A stretch of 64,000 bases of DNA from Vibrio gangliei (GTDB taxonomy: Bacteria; Pseudomonadota; Gammaproteobacteria; Enterobacterales; Vibrionaceae), in contig NZ_AP021869.1 of the NCBI RefSeq assembly GCF_026001925.1, positions 1,612,001 to 1,676,000 on the forward strand, written 5' to 3'. The stretch's first letter is position 1; every line of letters starts with the position of its first letter. This document shows, piece after piece, positions 44,485-53,259 of the stretch. The notes below the pieces were generated by a model. That model had not been told where the DNA came from and did not search any database. It worked only from the letters and a program-made list of their open reading frames with translations. A program made the translations under genes and the position numbers.

Positions 44485-47019
44485 ATGAAACGTTTCAATC
44501 TCACAGCCGTGAGTATTGCTTTAGCGTTAGGATCTGCATCGGTAATAGCAGCTCCAGGCGCACCGAGCCTAGATATGTACGGTTCAAAAAATTTAAAATT
44601 CTCCAAAATCGATTTAGCCATGGAAACGACATCAGGCTACAACGACATGGTGAAGTACCATGACGAAGCACAAATCGATATTATTTTTAACCAATACAGT
44701 GGCGAAACGGGTGACACTTACAACATCTACTTTGATGGTAATAAAGTCGCAACAGGGTCAATTACGGGCAGCAAAACCACCGCTTCATTTACCTATGCTA
44801 AAGGCGGCATATACCAAATGGAAATCGAAGCCTGTGATGCCAATAGCTGTACTAAAACACCGGCTTATGAACTGTCTATTGCTGACACCGATGGTTCTCA
44901 TTTAAAACCATTAACCATGAATGTTGATCCAAACAATAAAACCTACAATACCGATCCCAATACGGTCGTAGGGACTTACTTTGTTGAATGGGGTATTTAT
45001 GATCGCGGCTATACGGTCGATAACATTCCAGCCGACAACCTCACCCACATCCTTTATGGATTTATCCCAATCTGTGGGCCAAATGAGTCGTTGAAATCGG
45101 TCGGTGGTAATAGTTTTAACGCGCTACAAACCGCTTGTCGTGGCGTGCCAGATTATAATGTCGTGATTCATGACCCTTGGGCTGCTTATCAAAAGAGCTT
45201 TAAACAAGCGGGTCACGAGTACGATACGCCAATCAAAGGCAACTTTGCGATGATGATGGCGCTTAAGCAACGTAACCCAGATTTGAAAATTATCCCCTCT
45301 GTCGGTGGCTGGACGCTTTCTGATCCCTTCTTCTCATTCACTGATAAATCCAAACGCGACATCTTTGTGGCGTCAGTGAAAGAGTTTCTAACCACTTGGA
45401 AATTCTTTGATGGTGTGGATATCGACTGGGAATTCCCTGGCGGTGGCGGTGAAAATGCTAACCTAGGTGATCCAGTTAAAGATGGCCCGGCTTATGTGGC
45501 ATTAATGAGTGAACTTCGCGCCATGCTCGATGAGCTAGAAGTGGAAAATGGTAAAGAATACGAGCTAACTTCAGCGATTGGTGTGGGTTACGATAAATTA
45601 GAAGATGTAAATTACGCCGATGCTGCGCAATACATGGACTACATCTTTGCTATGACGTATGACTTCTACGGCGGTTGGAATAATGTTCCAGGACACCAAA
45701 CTACCCTTTACTGTGGTAGCTTTATGCGCCCTGGCCAATGTGATGGCACTGGTGTGGATGAAGAAGGCGAACCATACAAAGGTCCTGCTTATACTACCGA
45801 TAACGCAATTAAAATCTTACTTGACCAAGGTGTACCAGCGAACAAGCTAGTGGTTGGTGCAGCAATGTACGGTCGAGGTTGGGATGGCGTGATGCCAGAT
45901 AGCTTAAAAGTGGCTGGTGATCCTATGACAGGTACCGGGAATGGCAAACTTACTGGCACTAAAGAGCAAGGCGTTTGGGAAGCTGGCGTTATCGACTATA
46001 AAGGCATTAAGAGCACGATGCTTGGCGCTGACGGCAATGGCATCAATGGCTTTGAAACTGGCTATGATGAACAAGCGAAAGCGGCTTGGGCTTGGAACCG
46101 TTCTAATGGCAAATTGGTGACTTATGATAATGAACGTTCTGTCATTGCTAAAGGCCAATATGCTCGTAGCCTTGGTTTAGCCGGTCTGTTCTCTTGGGAA
46201 ATTGATGCTGATAACGGCGATATTCTCAATGCCATGCATGAAGGTTTAGCGGGTGAAACGACAAACGTTGCTCCAACGGCAAATGCGGGCACGGATAAAA
46301 CGGTTGTTGGCCCGGCTGCTGTTGAGCTAGATGGCTCAGCATCGAGTGATCGTAATGGCACGATTGCTTCATACCAATGGACACAAACCTCAGGTCAATC
46401 TGTCAACATTCAAAATCCAACCTCTGCAACAACTGGATTTGATATTGGTGAAGTTACAGAAACTCAAACGCTGATTTTCTCACTGACCGTGACCGATAAC
46501 GAAGGCGCTACAGATACCGATACGGTTGTGATCACAGTCAATCCTGTTTCTGTTGACCCAGTAAACACAGCACCAGTAGCAGCACTGTCAGCCCCATCTG
46601 AAGTGAATGCAGGTGATACGGTTGTTGTCGATGCGTCAGGTTCAACCGATGCAGAAGGCGATGCCTTGACTTATACCTGGACGTTGCCTTCTGGCATAAC
46701 TGGTTCAGGTTCAAGCATCAGCTTTACTGCGGGTGAATATGAGCAAGACACCACGCTGACTTTCTCTGTCACTGTTAGCGATGGTGAGTTGACCAGCCAA
46801 GCAAGCGCTTCTGTTGTGGTATTGAAAACATCTGGCACTGTCGACCCAGATCCAACTTGTGATAACGCTTGGGATGCCTCAGCCGTTTACACGGGTGGTG
46901 ATCAAGTCACACTAGATGGCGTACTGTACGAAGCGAAATGGTGGACCACAGGTGAGAACCCATCGCAAACGGGTGAATGGGGTGTTTGGAAAAACTTGGG
47001 CGCAGCCAACTGTAACTAA
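44485..47019 (+). CDS. chiA: Secreted chitinase ChiA (GH18, PKD/Ig-like domains, CBM5/12)
   Basis: An 844-residue secreted endochitinase. Signal peptide ends VIAAP. Residues 24-135 are the ChiN fibronectin-like domain of ChiA enzymes. The GH18 barrel spans about 160-590, with SVGGWTLSD and the catalytic DGVDIDWEF (Asp309, Asp312, Asp314, acid Glu316). Two PKD/Ig-like domains follow (about 597-690 and 693-790). The last 50 residues (DNAWDASAVYTGGDQVTLDG, then YEAKWWTTGENP) are a CBM5/12 chitin-binding module. It degrades crystalline chitin to chitobiose. Monocistronic, with a terminator after it. Confidence 0.94.
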   Translation: MKRFNLTAVSIALALGSASVIAAPGAPSLDMYGSKNLKFSKIDLAMETTSGYNDMVKYHDEAQIDIIFNQYSGETGDTYNIYFDGNKVATGSITGSKTTASFTYAKGGIYQMEIEACDANSCTKTPAYELSIADTDGSHLKPLTMNVDPNNKTYNTDPNTVVGTYFVEWGIYDRGYTVDNIPADNLTHILYGFIPICGPNESLKSVGGNSFNALQTACRGVPDYNVVIHDPWAAYQKSFKQAGHEYDTPIKGNFAMMMALKQRNPDLKIIPSVGGWTLSDPFFSFTDKSKRDIFVASVKEFLTTWKFFDGVDIDWEFPGGGGENANLGDPVKDGPAYVALMSELRAMLDELEVENGKEYELTSAIGVGYDKLEDVNYADAAQYMDYIFAMTYDFYGGWNNVPGHQTTLYCGSFMRPGQCDGTGVDEEGEPYKGPAYTTDNAIKILLDQGVPANKLVVGAAMYGRGWDGVMPDSLKVAGDPMTGTGNGKLTGTKEQGVWEAGVIDYKGIKSTMLGADGNGINGFETGYDEQAKAAWAWNRSNGKLVTYDNERSVIAKGQYARSLGLAGLFSWEIDADNGDILNAMHEGLAGETTNVAPTANAGTDKTVVGPAAVELDGSASSDRNGTIASYQWTQTSGQSVNIQNPTSATTGFDIGEVTETQTLIFSLTVTDNEGATDTDTVVITVNPVSVDPVNTAPVAALSAPSEVNAGDTVVVDASGSTDAEGDALTYTWTLPSGITGSGSSISFTAGEYEQDTTLTFSVTVSDGELTSQASASVVVLKTSGTVDPDPTCDNAWDASAVYTGGDQVTLDGVLYEAKWWTTGENPSQTGEWGVWKNLGAANCN

Positions 47020-47080
47020 GTTTTCAAAGTCCAAATTAACTAAAATCCGGATCCACTAAATCCTAGATTAAATAAACTTC

Positions 47081-47118
47081 AAAGGCTTACTCATTTTTAC
47101 GAGTAAGCCTTTCGTTTT
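47081..47118 (+). terminator. Terminator of chiA
   Basis: Perfect 12-base arms AAAGGCTTACTC and GAGTAAGCCTTT, 8-base loop, then CGTTTT. Confidence 0.9.
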
Positions 47119-47391
47119 AATGAGTAATCAAGACTCTAAATTGCAAGCCTTGCAAATCTCCTAAGTCTCTTTCACAACCAGATACTGACGTGAACCAGTT
47201 AACAAAACCTCAATCCAATCTGACATTTCCTTAGCATAATCATCTGCCTAGCCATACAATCTTCGGCGAATTTTCTGGCACGTCGATTACGCGCAAAATA
47301 ATCACCAATAAGAGTGAAGCCATGGCCAGAAAATCTATTTAACCTGAACTCAGGTTATTTAACTAATCCAATACTCATAAAAGGTAAAGAC
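47119..47391 (+). other. Region upstream of the long-form GAPDH gene
   Basis: 273 bases with the promoter of the next gene. A sigma-54-like string TGGCACGTCGATTAC near 47275 has the wrong -12 element. Nothing else can be supported. Confidence 0.4.
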
Positions 47392-48843
47392 ATGAATGCT
47401 CAAGCCCATCAACAAGAATGGCAACAAGCTCAAACCATTGCTGAGAACCTGCTGCCCAAAGTTGCTCAGCTCTATCGACAAAAAGGCGTAGAACTCCTCA
47501 TGTTTGGTAAGACACTCGTTAATGCCAGCACCATCGACATGATCAAACTCACCCACCTCTCTCAGCGCTACAGCCACCAATCACTTAACCTACAACAAAT
47601 TGAACCACTTATTGAACAGCTTTGCGATATGACTCTTTCTCCTTGTTATATTGATATCGGTAAGCTCGGCCAACAATATAAACGTCACGAGTCCGGTAGC
47701 GTGGATCACTTCTTAGTTTCAGAGCTGAGCGAAGCGTTAAACGGTCAAGCTGTTGCCGCGCCTAAGGATGTGGTTCTGTATGGCTTTGGTCGAATCGGTC
47801 GTTTACTGACTCGAATTTTGATTGAAAAAAGCGGTCCGGGTTACCCGCTGCGTTTACGTGCTGTGGTTGTGCGTGGTGGTAAAGAGGGAGATTTAGAAAA
47901 GCGTGCCAGCTTGTTACGCCGTGATTCGGTACATGGGCAATTTAATGGCAGCATCATTATTGACAATGAAAACAGTGCGCTCATTGTCAATGGCAACTAC
48001 ATCCAGTTTATCTATGCCAATTCCCCGCAGGAAGTAGATTACACTCAATACGGTATTCAAGATGCATTAGTCGTGGATAACACAGGGGTATGGCGTGATG
48101 CGCAAGGGCTTGGTCAGCATTTAGAATGTCCAGGCAGCTCAAAAGTATTATTAACCGCGCCCGGTAAAGGTGAAATCAAAAATATTGTCTTTGGTGTCAA
48201 CCATCAAGATATTGAAGCGTGCGATAGCATTGTATCTGCCGCCAGTTGTACCACTAATGCAATCACGCCGGTCTTAAAAGCGGTTAATGACCGTTATGGG
48301 ATTTTATCCGGTCACATCGAAACCGTGCACTCCTATACCAATGACCAGAATTTAATTGATAACTTCCATAAAGGTGAACGCCGTGGTCGCAGTGCGTCAT
48401 TAAATATGGTGCTAACCTCAACCGGAGCCGCGAAAGCCGTCGCCAAAGCCTTACCTCAATTACAAGGCAAACTCACCGGTAACGCTATTCGAGTGCCAAC
48501 ACCAAATGTCTCCATGGCAGTGGCTAATTTGAATCTTGAAAAAGGCACCAATAAAGAAGAGTTAAACCACTACTTACAACAAATGGCGTATCGCTCAAAG
48601 TTATCACCACAAATTGACTATACCCAATCCACGGAAATTGTTTCGACGGATTTAGTTGGCTCTCGCTACCCAGGCGTGGTTGATGGCGCTGCCACCATCG
48701 CACAAGATAATCGCTGCGTATTGTACATTTGGTATGACAACGAATTTGGTTATAGTTGCCAAGTAGTTCATTGCATGGAGCACATGATGGGCGTTCGTTT
48801 CCAAACTTACCCTAAATTAACCTCGGTCGAAAACCTCAGCTAA
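47392..48843 (+). CDS. Glyceraldehyde-3-phosphate dehydrogenase, long form
   Basis: A 483-residue GAPDH. A helical N-terminal extension of about 120 residues (MNAQAHQQEWQQAQTIAENL onward) precedes a normal GAPDH: NAD-binding GFGRIGR at 131-137 and catalytic Cys286 in SAASCTTNA. Typical GapA has about 330 residues. Long forms occur in Vibrio and Pseudomonas beside a standard GapA and may favour gluconeogenesis or NADP; that is family knowledge and not shown here. AAAGGTAAAGAC precedes the start at 47392, which is better than an upstream in-frame start. Monocistronic. Confidence 0.9.
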   Translation: MNAQAHQQEWQQAQTIAENLLPKVAQLYRQKGVELLMFGKTLVNASTIDMIKLTHLSQRYSHQSLNLQQIEPLIEQLCDMTLSPCYIDIGKLGQQYKRHESGSVDHFLVSELSEALNGQAVAAPKDVVLYGFGRIGRLLTRILIEKSGPGYPLRLRAVVVRGGKEGDLEKRASLLRRDSVHGQFNGSIIIDNENSALIVNGNYIQFIYANSPQEVDYTQYGIQDALVVDNTGVWRDAQGLGQHLECPGSSKVLLTAPGKGEIKNIVFGVNHQDIEACDSIVSAASCTTNAITPVLKAVNDRYGILSGHIETVHSYTNDQNLIDNFHKGERRGRSASLNMVLTSTGAAKAVAKALPQLQGKLTGNAIRVPTPNVSMAVANLNLEKGTNKEELNHYLQQMAYRSKLSPQIDYTQSTEIVSTDLVGSRYPGVVDGAATIAQDNRCVLYIWYDNEFGYSCQVVHCMEHMMGVRFQTYPKLTSVENLS

Positions 48844-48867
48844 GCCGCTCCACAACTCAATAATAAA

Positions 48868-48899
48868 AAAGCTTCTGAGTGAGTACGTTCAGAAGCTTT
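48868..48899. terminator. Bidirectional terminator between GAPDH and moaE
   Basis: Arms AAAGCTTCTGA and TCAGAAGCTTT with a 10-base loop between convergent genes; A run on the left serves the moa operon. Confidence 0.85.
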
Positions 48900-48937
48900 A
48901 ATGCAATTAACAATCGAAGGAATATTATGAAGTAGAC

Positions 48938-49396
48938 CTACTTCCAACGCTCTGCCGCTTTGGCATCTGAATCTCGCGACTCAACCCAACGTACGTTATC
49001 TGTGATGCGCTCTTTTTTCCAGAACGGCGCTTGCGTTTTCAGATAGTCCATCACAAATTCACACGCTTCAAATGCCGCATTACGGTGTGCACTAGAGACG
49101 CCAACAAACACAATTTGATCGCCTAAGTCGAGATCACCGACACGATGAATCACGCGAATGTTTAATAACGGCCAACGTGATTTGGCTTGTTCACAAATCT
49201 GAGTAAGAGAACGTTCCGTCATGCCCGGATAATGCTCAAGGCTTAACCCTGTGACCGAGTCACCCAAATTCATATCTCGCACTTTACCCACGAATGTCAC
49301 CACCGCACCGGCTTGCGTGCCTTGCGCTAAACGTTGGTATTCAACACCGATATCAAAATCTTCAAACTGAACACTGATCATATCCACTTGTGACAT
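48938..49396 (-). CDS. moaE: Molybdopterin synthase large subunit MoaE
   Basis: A 152-residue catalytic subunit of molybdopterin synthase. It inserts two sulfurs from MoaD thiocarboxylate into cyclic pyranopterin. Family motifs: VVTFVGKVRD, LEHYPGMTE, IHRVGDLDLGD, VGVSSAHRNAAFEAC and FWKKERI with the catalytic lysines. Its ribosome site GGAGGT is formed by the last two codons of moaD. Last gene of the moa operon, ending at a terminator. Confidence 0.97.
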   Translation of the reverse strand: MSQVDMISVQFEDFDIGVEYQRLAQGTQAGAVVTFVGKVRDMNLGDSVTGLSLEHYPGMTERSLTQICEQAKSRWPLLNIRVIHRVGDLDLGDQIVFVGVSSAHRNAAFEACEFVMDYLKTQAPFWKKERITDNVRWVESRDSDAKAAERWK

Positions 49397-49399
49397 CCA

Positions 49400-49645
49400 T
49401 TAACCTCCAGTAACGGGTGGGAAAAACGCCACTTCATCGCCCGATTTCAATATGGTATCCATTTTCACCATGTCCTGATTCACTGCCACCAGCAATTTGC
49501 CAGATTGTAATGCTTGAGCCCATGGTGCGCCCTTTTGACACAACTGGTCACGTAACGCCTCTGCCGAAATGTTATCCGCATCAACTGACACTGAATCAAC
49601 GCCAATTTGTTCACGGGTTTGAGCAAAAAATAAAACTTTAATCAT
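49400..49645 (-). CDS. moaD: Molybdopterin synthase sulfur carrier MoaD
   Basis: An 81-residue ubiquitin-fold protein ending in the obligatory Gly-Gly (FFPPVTGG), which is adenylated and thiocarboxylated to carry sulfur to MoaE. The codons GGA GGT for that Gly-Gly double as the ribosome site of moaE, six bases before its ATG. Confidence 0.96.
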   Translation of the reverse strand: MIKVLFFAQTREQIGVDSVSVDADNISAEALRDQLCQKGAPWAQALQSGKLLVAVNQDMVKMDTILKSGDEVAFFPPVTGG

Positions 49646-49672
49646 GATAAAACCTTGAGAATATGTCTGCCA

Positions 49673-50149
49673 TTACTCGGCAATAAAGTGACCCGATTTG
49701 CCACCGGTTTTTTCCAATAGACGCACTTGGCCAATGACCATGTCTTTTTGTACCGCTTTACACATATCGTAAATCGTCAGCGCTGCTACCGATGCAGCGG
49801 TTAACGCTTCCATTTCAACGCCTGTTTTACCGGCCAACTTACACACCGACTCAATACGGACTTGATTCGTTTCAGGCTTAGCCTCTAGCTGCACTTCCAC
49901 TTTAGAGAGCAATAATGGATGACAAAGCGGGATCAAATCCCAAGTTTTCTTTGCGGCTTGAATACCGGCAATACGCGCGGTGGCAAACACATCACCTTTA
50001 TGATGCGAACCAGACACAATCAAATCTAACGTTTCTTTTGACATGCTTACCCATGCTTCAGCGCGGGCTTCACGTACCGTTTCTTGCTTGGCTGAAACAT
50101 CAACCATGTTCGCTTCGCCTGAAGCATTAATATGAGTAAATTGAGACAT
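49673..50149 (-). CDS. moaC: Cyclic pyranopterin monophosphate synthase MoaC
   Basis: A 158-residue protein, the usual MoaC length. It converts the MoaA product to cyclic pyranopterin. Motifs: [51 protein letters not shown] and the catalytic Lys in the C-terminal GGKSG segment. AAGGAAACATTGA precedes the start. Operon gene between moaB and moaD. Confidence 0.97.
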   Translation of the reverse strand: MSQFTHINASGEANMVDVSAKQETVREARAEAWVSMSKETLDLIVSGSHHKGDVFATARIAGIQAAKKTWDLIPLCHPLLLSKVEVQLEAKPETNQVRIESVCKLAGKTGVEMEALTAASVAALTIYDMCKAVQKDMVIGQVRLLEKTGGKSGHFIAE

Positions 50150-50193
50150 TCAATGTTTCCTTGAAGGCATTAACCTAGGGATCTACCCCAAAA

Positions 50194-50706
50194 TTAAATC
50201 GATAAATGAGGGATAAAGTTGCATGGGCGATGACGCGCATCAAGCTGTTCTTTTATGAGTTTCTCCCAACCTAAACGGCAAGCGCCTGTCGAACCCGGCA
50301 TCGCAAAAATAATGGTCTGATTGGCCATGCCAGCGATGGCACGAGATTGCAAGCTGGATGAACCTATATCTTCAAACGACAGCATGCGGAAGATCTCACC
50401 AAAGCCTTCAACGGGCTTATCAAATAAAGGCATCAGAGCCTCAGTGGTATAATTTTTCGCGGTAAAACCCGTACCGCCGCTGATCAGCACCACTTGAATA
50501 GAATCATCTGCGATCCATTGAGACACTTGAGCGCGGATAAGGTATTTATTGTCAGCAACAATGGCTCGCTCAGCCAACTGATGCCCTTCTGCTTGCAGTT
50601 GTTCGACAAAATAATCACCAGACGTATCATCTGCCAACGTTCGGGAATCGGATACCGTCATTACTGCAATTCGTGCGGGTTTAAATTCTTTCAAAACACG
50701 AGCCAT
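50194..50706 (-). CDS. moaB: MoaB, MPT adenylyltransferase-like protein
   Basis: A 170-residue protein of the MogA/MoaB fold. It has VMTVSDSRTLADDTSGD, SGGTGFTAKNYTTEAL and FAMPGSTGACRLGWEKL, the molybdopterin-binding loops. In enterobacteria MoaB is not essential and its role beside MogA is unclear. AAAGGTTTTCTC precedes the start. A 166-base gap with a repeat separates it from moaA. Confidence 0.94.
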   Translation of the reverse strand: MARVLKEFKPARIAVMTVSDSRTLADDTSGDYFVEQLQAEGHQLAERAIVADNKYLIRAQVSQWIADDSIQVVLISGGTGFTAKNYTTEALMPLFDKPVEGFGEIFRMLSFEDIGSSSLQSRAIAGMANQTIIFAMPGSTGACRLGWEKLIKEQLDARHRPCNFIPHLSI

Positions 50707-50742
50707 GAGAAAACCTTTAATAAAATTTTAATCAATAATGAT

Positions 50743-50870
50743 TTTCAAAGTAGTTGAAATTGTTGCAAGGCGACAAGAGAACGAAGCCCCATGAGTGTAA
50801 TTTGCCTACTCGATTGGGGTGAATGAACGCAGTCAACACAGCGACAAATTCAAATACGACGAAAATTGAA
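50743..50870. repeat. Imperfect palindromic element between moaA and moaB
   Basis: About 128 bases filling the moaA-moaB gap. The centre pairs GCCCCATGAGT with ACTCGATTGGGG; the flanks TTTTCAAAGTAG and CGACGAAAATTG are also partly self-complementary. I recall similar elements in other Vibrio intergenic regions. It is probably an immobile MITE-like or REP-like repeat. Confidence 0.55.
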
Positions 50871-50872
50871 AA

Positions 50873-51937
50873 TTAGCCGCCGATAGAAGCCAGATGCGGC
50901 GTCATGCCCGTATTGCCCTCTTGCAAGAAGTGGCTAACCGACTTGGTATCTAACGCACCTTGAATTCGTTGGATAAGCGCTTGCTCTTGGTCATCTTGTT
51001 GCAGTAAATCACGCAGTTCAACGCCTTGTTCACCAAACAAACACAAATGCAATTTGCCGGTAGCGGAAACACGTAAGCGGTTACAAGTTTCACAGAAGCC
51101 TTTCTCATAAGGCATGATAAGGCCAATTTCACCTTGATAATCCGGATGGACAAACACCTGCGCCGGGCCATCATTGGCTTCTTTCACTTTGAGTAACCAA
51201 CCGTTGGCAATCAAATGATTACGAATCGTTACGCCAGATTGATGTTGTTGTTCAAACAATTCATCCATTTCACCGGTTTGCATCAACTCGATAAAACGCA
51301 ACTGAATGGGGCGGTCTTTAATCCAGTTCAAAAAGTTAGGTAGTGAATTACCGTTGAATTGCTTCAATAGCACCACATTCACTTTGACTTGCTGGTAACC
51401 AACCGCAAAAGCACGGTCGATTCCCGACATCACATCGTGAAACTTGTTCTCACCAGTAATTTGGTGAAATAGACGTGGGTCTAGGCTATCCACGCTGACA
51501 TTGATGTGCGTTAAACCAGCTTGCTTCCACTCACCCACTTGTTTCGCCATGCGATAACCATTGGTAGTGGTCGCCACTTTTTTGATACCAGGGGTTTGAG
51601 CAACCGATGCCACAATATCATTGAAATCTTTACGCAGAGTTGGCTCACCACCAGTAATCCGAACCTTAGTGGTACCGCAATCGGCAAACGCATTCACCAC
51701 ACGTTTGATTTCTGCTTGATTAAGAAAAGATGAGTTTTTACGCCCTGTCGGATGATAGCCATCAGGTAGGCAATAAGTACATTTGAAATTGCAGACGTCA
51801 GTAATCGACAAACGTAAATAATAAAATTTTCGTTCGTAGCGATCGACAAATTGAGCGCTTTCTGTTGTTGACGTTGGAGCACCAACATCCGATACGCCAG
51901 AAAATTCCGGAGTATAATGAGACACAAATTGAGTCAC
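50873..51937 (-). CDS. moaA: GTP 3',8-cyclase MoaA
   Basis: A 354-residue radical-SAM enzyme that rearranges GTP in the first step of molybdenum cofactor synthesis. The SAM cluster motif is CNFKCTYC; the second cluster uses CETCNRLR and the later Cys in HLCLFGE. GGEPTLR and the C-terminal GG, which is needed for activity, are present. I use a GTG start at 51937 because GGAAAGG lies six bases upstream. The N-terminal 30 residues are longer than in E. coli. First gene of moaABCDE. Confidence 0.95.
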   Translation of the reverse strand: MTQFVSHYTPEFSGVSDVGAPTSTTESAQFVDRYERKFYYLRLSITDVCNFKCTYCLPDGYHPTGRKNSSFLNQAEIKRVVNAFADCGTTKVRITGGEPTLRKDFNDIVASVAQTPGIKKVATTTNGYRMAKQVGEWKQAGLTHINVSVDSLDPRLFHQITGENKFHDVMSGIDRAFAVGYQQVKVNVVLLKQFNGNSLPNFLNWIKDRPIQLRFIELMQTGEMDELFEQQHQSGVTIRNHLIANGWLLKVKEANDGPAQVFVHPDYQGEIGLIMPYEKGFCETCNRLRVSATGKLHLCLFGEQGVELRDLLQQDDQEQALIQRIQGALDTKSVSHFLQEGNTGMTPHLASIGG

Positions 51938-51941
51938 GAAA

Positions 51942-52030
51942 CACCTTTCCAAATACGGGAGGTCAGCCCATTTCTAAGCAAACCCTGGTGACAAATTGTC
52001 ACTGGCCCTAAAAACATATCCTTTATTCAT
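51942..52030 (-). promoter_or_regulatory. Structured moaA leader, candidate Moco RNA
   Basis: On the minus strand the leader folds into GTGAC-AATTT-GTCAC (51988-52002) inside AGGGCCA and CCAGGG flanks, followed by GGGCTGACCTCCC and a possible ACCT/AGGT pairing over the ribosome site. Moco RNA motifs are known upstream of moaA in gammaproteobacteria. I cannot align it to the consensus by eye, so this is a candidate. The rest of 51938-52278 holds the moaA and YvcK-family promoters and no gene. Confidence 0.4.
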
Positions 52031-52278
52031 TGGTAGAATAATGAACTTAGTGATTAACGCTCGGAGTTATGACGTTATTGCTGTTAAAGAAAGTCACATG
52101 AGATCTAAGTAACATGAACATAAGTTGATCAGCAACACTGTTTGTAAATAGTACGCAAGAAAGCATACTTTTTCCATACCCATTTAGAAGCAAGACCGTT
52201 ATATTTAGCGCATCTATATCAATAAATGATTAATTAACCTAAGGTTGATTAGCGGTTTAAAACCAGAGAAGCTCATTC

Positions 52279-53169
52279 ATGCCTATTCATAAAACCAAAA
52301 AAGTCGTTGCGATTGGCGGTGGTCACGGACTCGGACGAATGCTGGCCGCATTAAAAGATTTTGGCTCCAACGCAACCGGCATTGTGGCCACAACGGATAA
52401 CGGGGGCTCAACCGGCCGTATTCGTCAGTGCCAAGGAGGGATCGCATGGGGTGACACTCGCAACTGTATTAACCAGTTAATCACCGAGCCCAATATCAGC
52501 TCAATGATGTTTGAGTATCGTTTCCGTGGACAAGGTGAACTGAACGGCCACAATTTAGGTAACTTGATGCTCACCGCTTTAGACAACTTGTCTATTCGCC
52601 CACTCGACGCCATTCACCTTATTTGCGATATGCTCAAGGTTGAAGTCAATATTGTGCCGATGTCAGAACACCCTGCCGATCTTACGGCTTTGTCTAAGTC
52701 TGGCCAATGGGTACGCGGTGAAACCAATGTGGATGATATGGCTGAACCTTTGCAACGATTGTATGTTGAACCGGAAGTACCGGCTACCGCAGAAGGCGTC
52801 GAAGCCATCCTCGCGGCGGATTGCATTATTTTAGGCCCAGGCAGTTTTCTTACGAGTATTATGCCCCCTCTACTTCTACCGGATATTGGTAAAGCGATAG
52901 CGAAAAACACCCAAGCAAAAGTGGTGTTTGTCGATAACCTCGATAACGAATTTGGCCCTGCCGGAATGATGGATTTAGAAGAAAGACTGAAATGGTGTAA
53001 ACGTGCCTGCGATGGCCGAGCGGTTGATGTATTGCTTGGAGAAAACTTTACCGAAACCTTAAAACAAAACTACCAATGCGTTGAAGTCAATCTCGCTTCA
53101 CCTAACCATGAATGGCGACACGACCGTAAAAAATTACAGCAAGAAATCGAGAAGATTATTTTGCAGTAA
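52279..53169 (+). CDS. YvcK/YbhK-family protein (gluconeogenesis factor family)
   Basis: A 296-residue protein of the CofD/YvcK fold. It has VVAIGGGHGLGRML, VATTDNGGSTGRIR, GDTRNCI, GHNLGNLML and IILGPGSFLTSI, the nucleotide-binding loops. YvcK proteins bind UDP-sugars and affect cell envelope or carbon balance in Bacillus; the E. coli member YbhK lies next to moaA, the same neighbourhood as here. The biochemical activity is unknown. Divergent from moaA. Confidence 0.9.
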   Translation: MPIHKTKKVVAIGGGHGLGRMLAALKDFGSNATGIVATTDNGGSTGRIRQCQGGIAWGDTRNCINQLITEPNISSMMFEYRFRGQGELNGHNLGNLMLTALDNLSIRPLDAIHLICDMLKVEVNIVPMSEHPADLTALSKSGQWVRGETNVDDMAEPLQRLYVEPEVPATAEGVEAILAADCIILGPGSFLTSIMPPLLLPDIGKAIAKNTQAKVVFVDNLDNEFGPAGMMDLEERLKWCKRACDGRAVDVLLGENFTETLKQNYQCVEVNLASPNHEWRHDRKKLQQEIEKIILQ

Positions 53170-53174
53170 ATAAA

Positions 53175-53245
53175 AACGGTACTCGGAAACTCGTTTCTCG
53201 TAACTCGACTAACACATCGAGACACGAGAAGCGAAGCGCTCAAGT
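53175..53245. repeat. Hairpin-forming intergenic element, relative of 7700-7845
   Basis: CTCGTAACTCGA and TCGAGACACGAG face each other over a short loop, as in the two copies near 7700. It lies between the convergent YvcK-family and uvrB genes and may end both transcripts. Confidence 0.6.
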
Positions 53246-53259
53246 CACAATCTTCCGTT

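Noticed and set aside
47275-47292. Second sigma-54-like promoter upstream of the long GAPDH
   Set aside because: The -24 element is good but the -12 element reads TTAC in place of TTGC.
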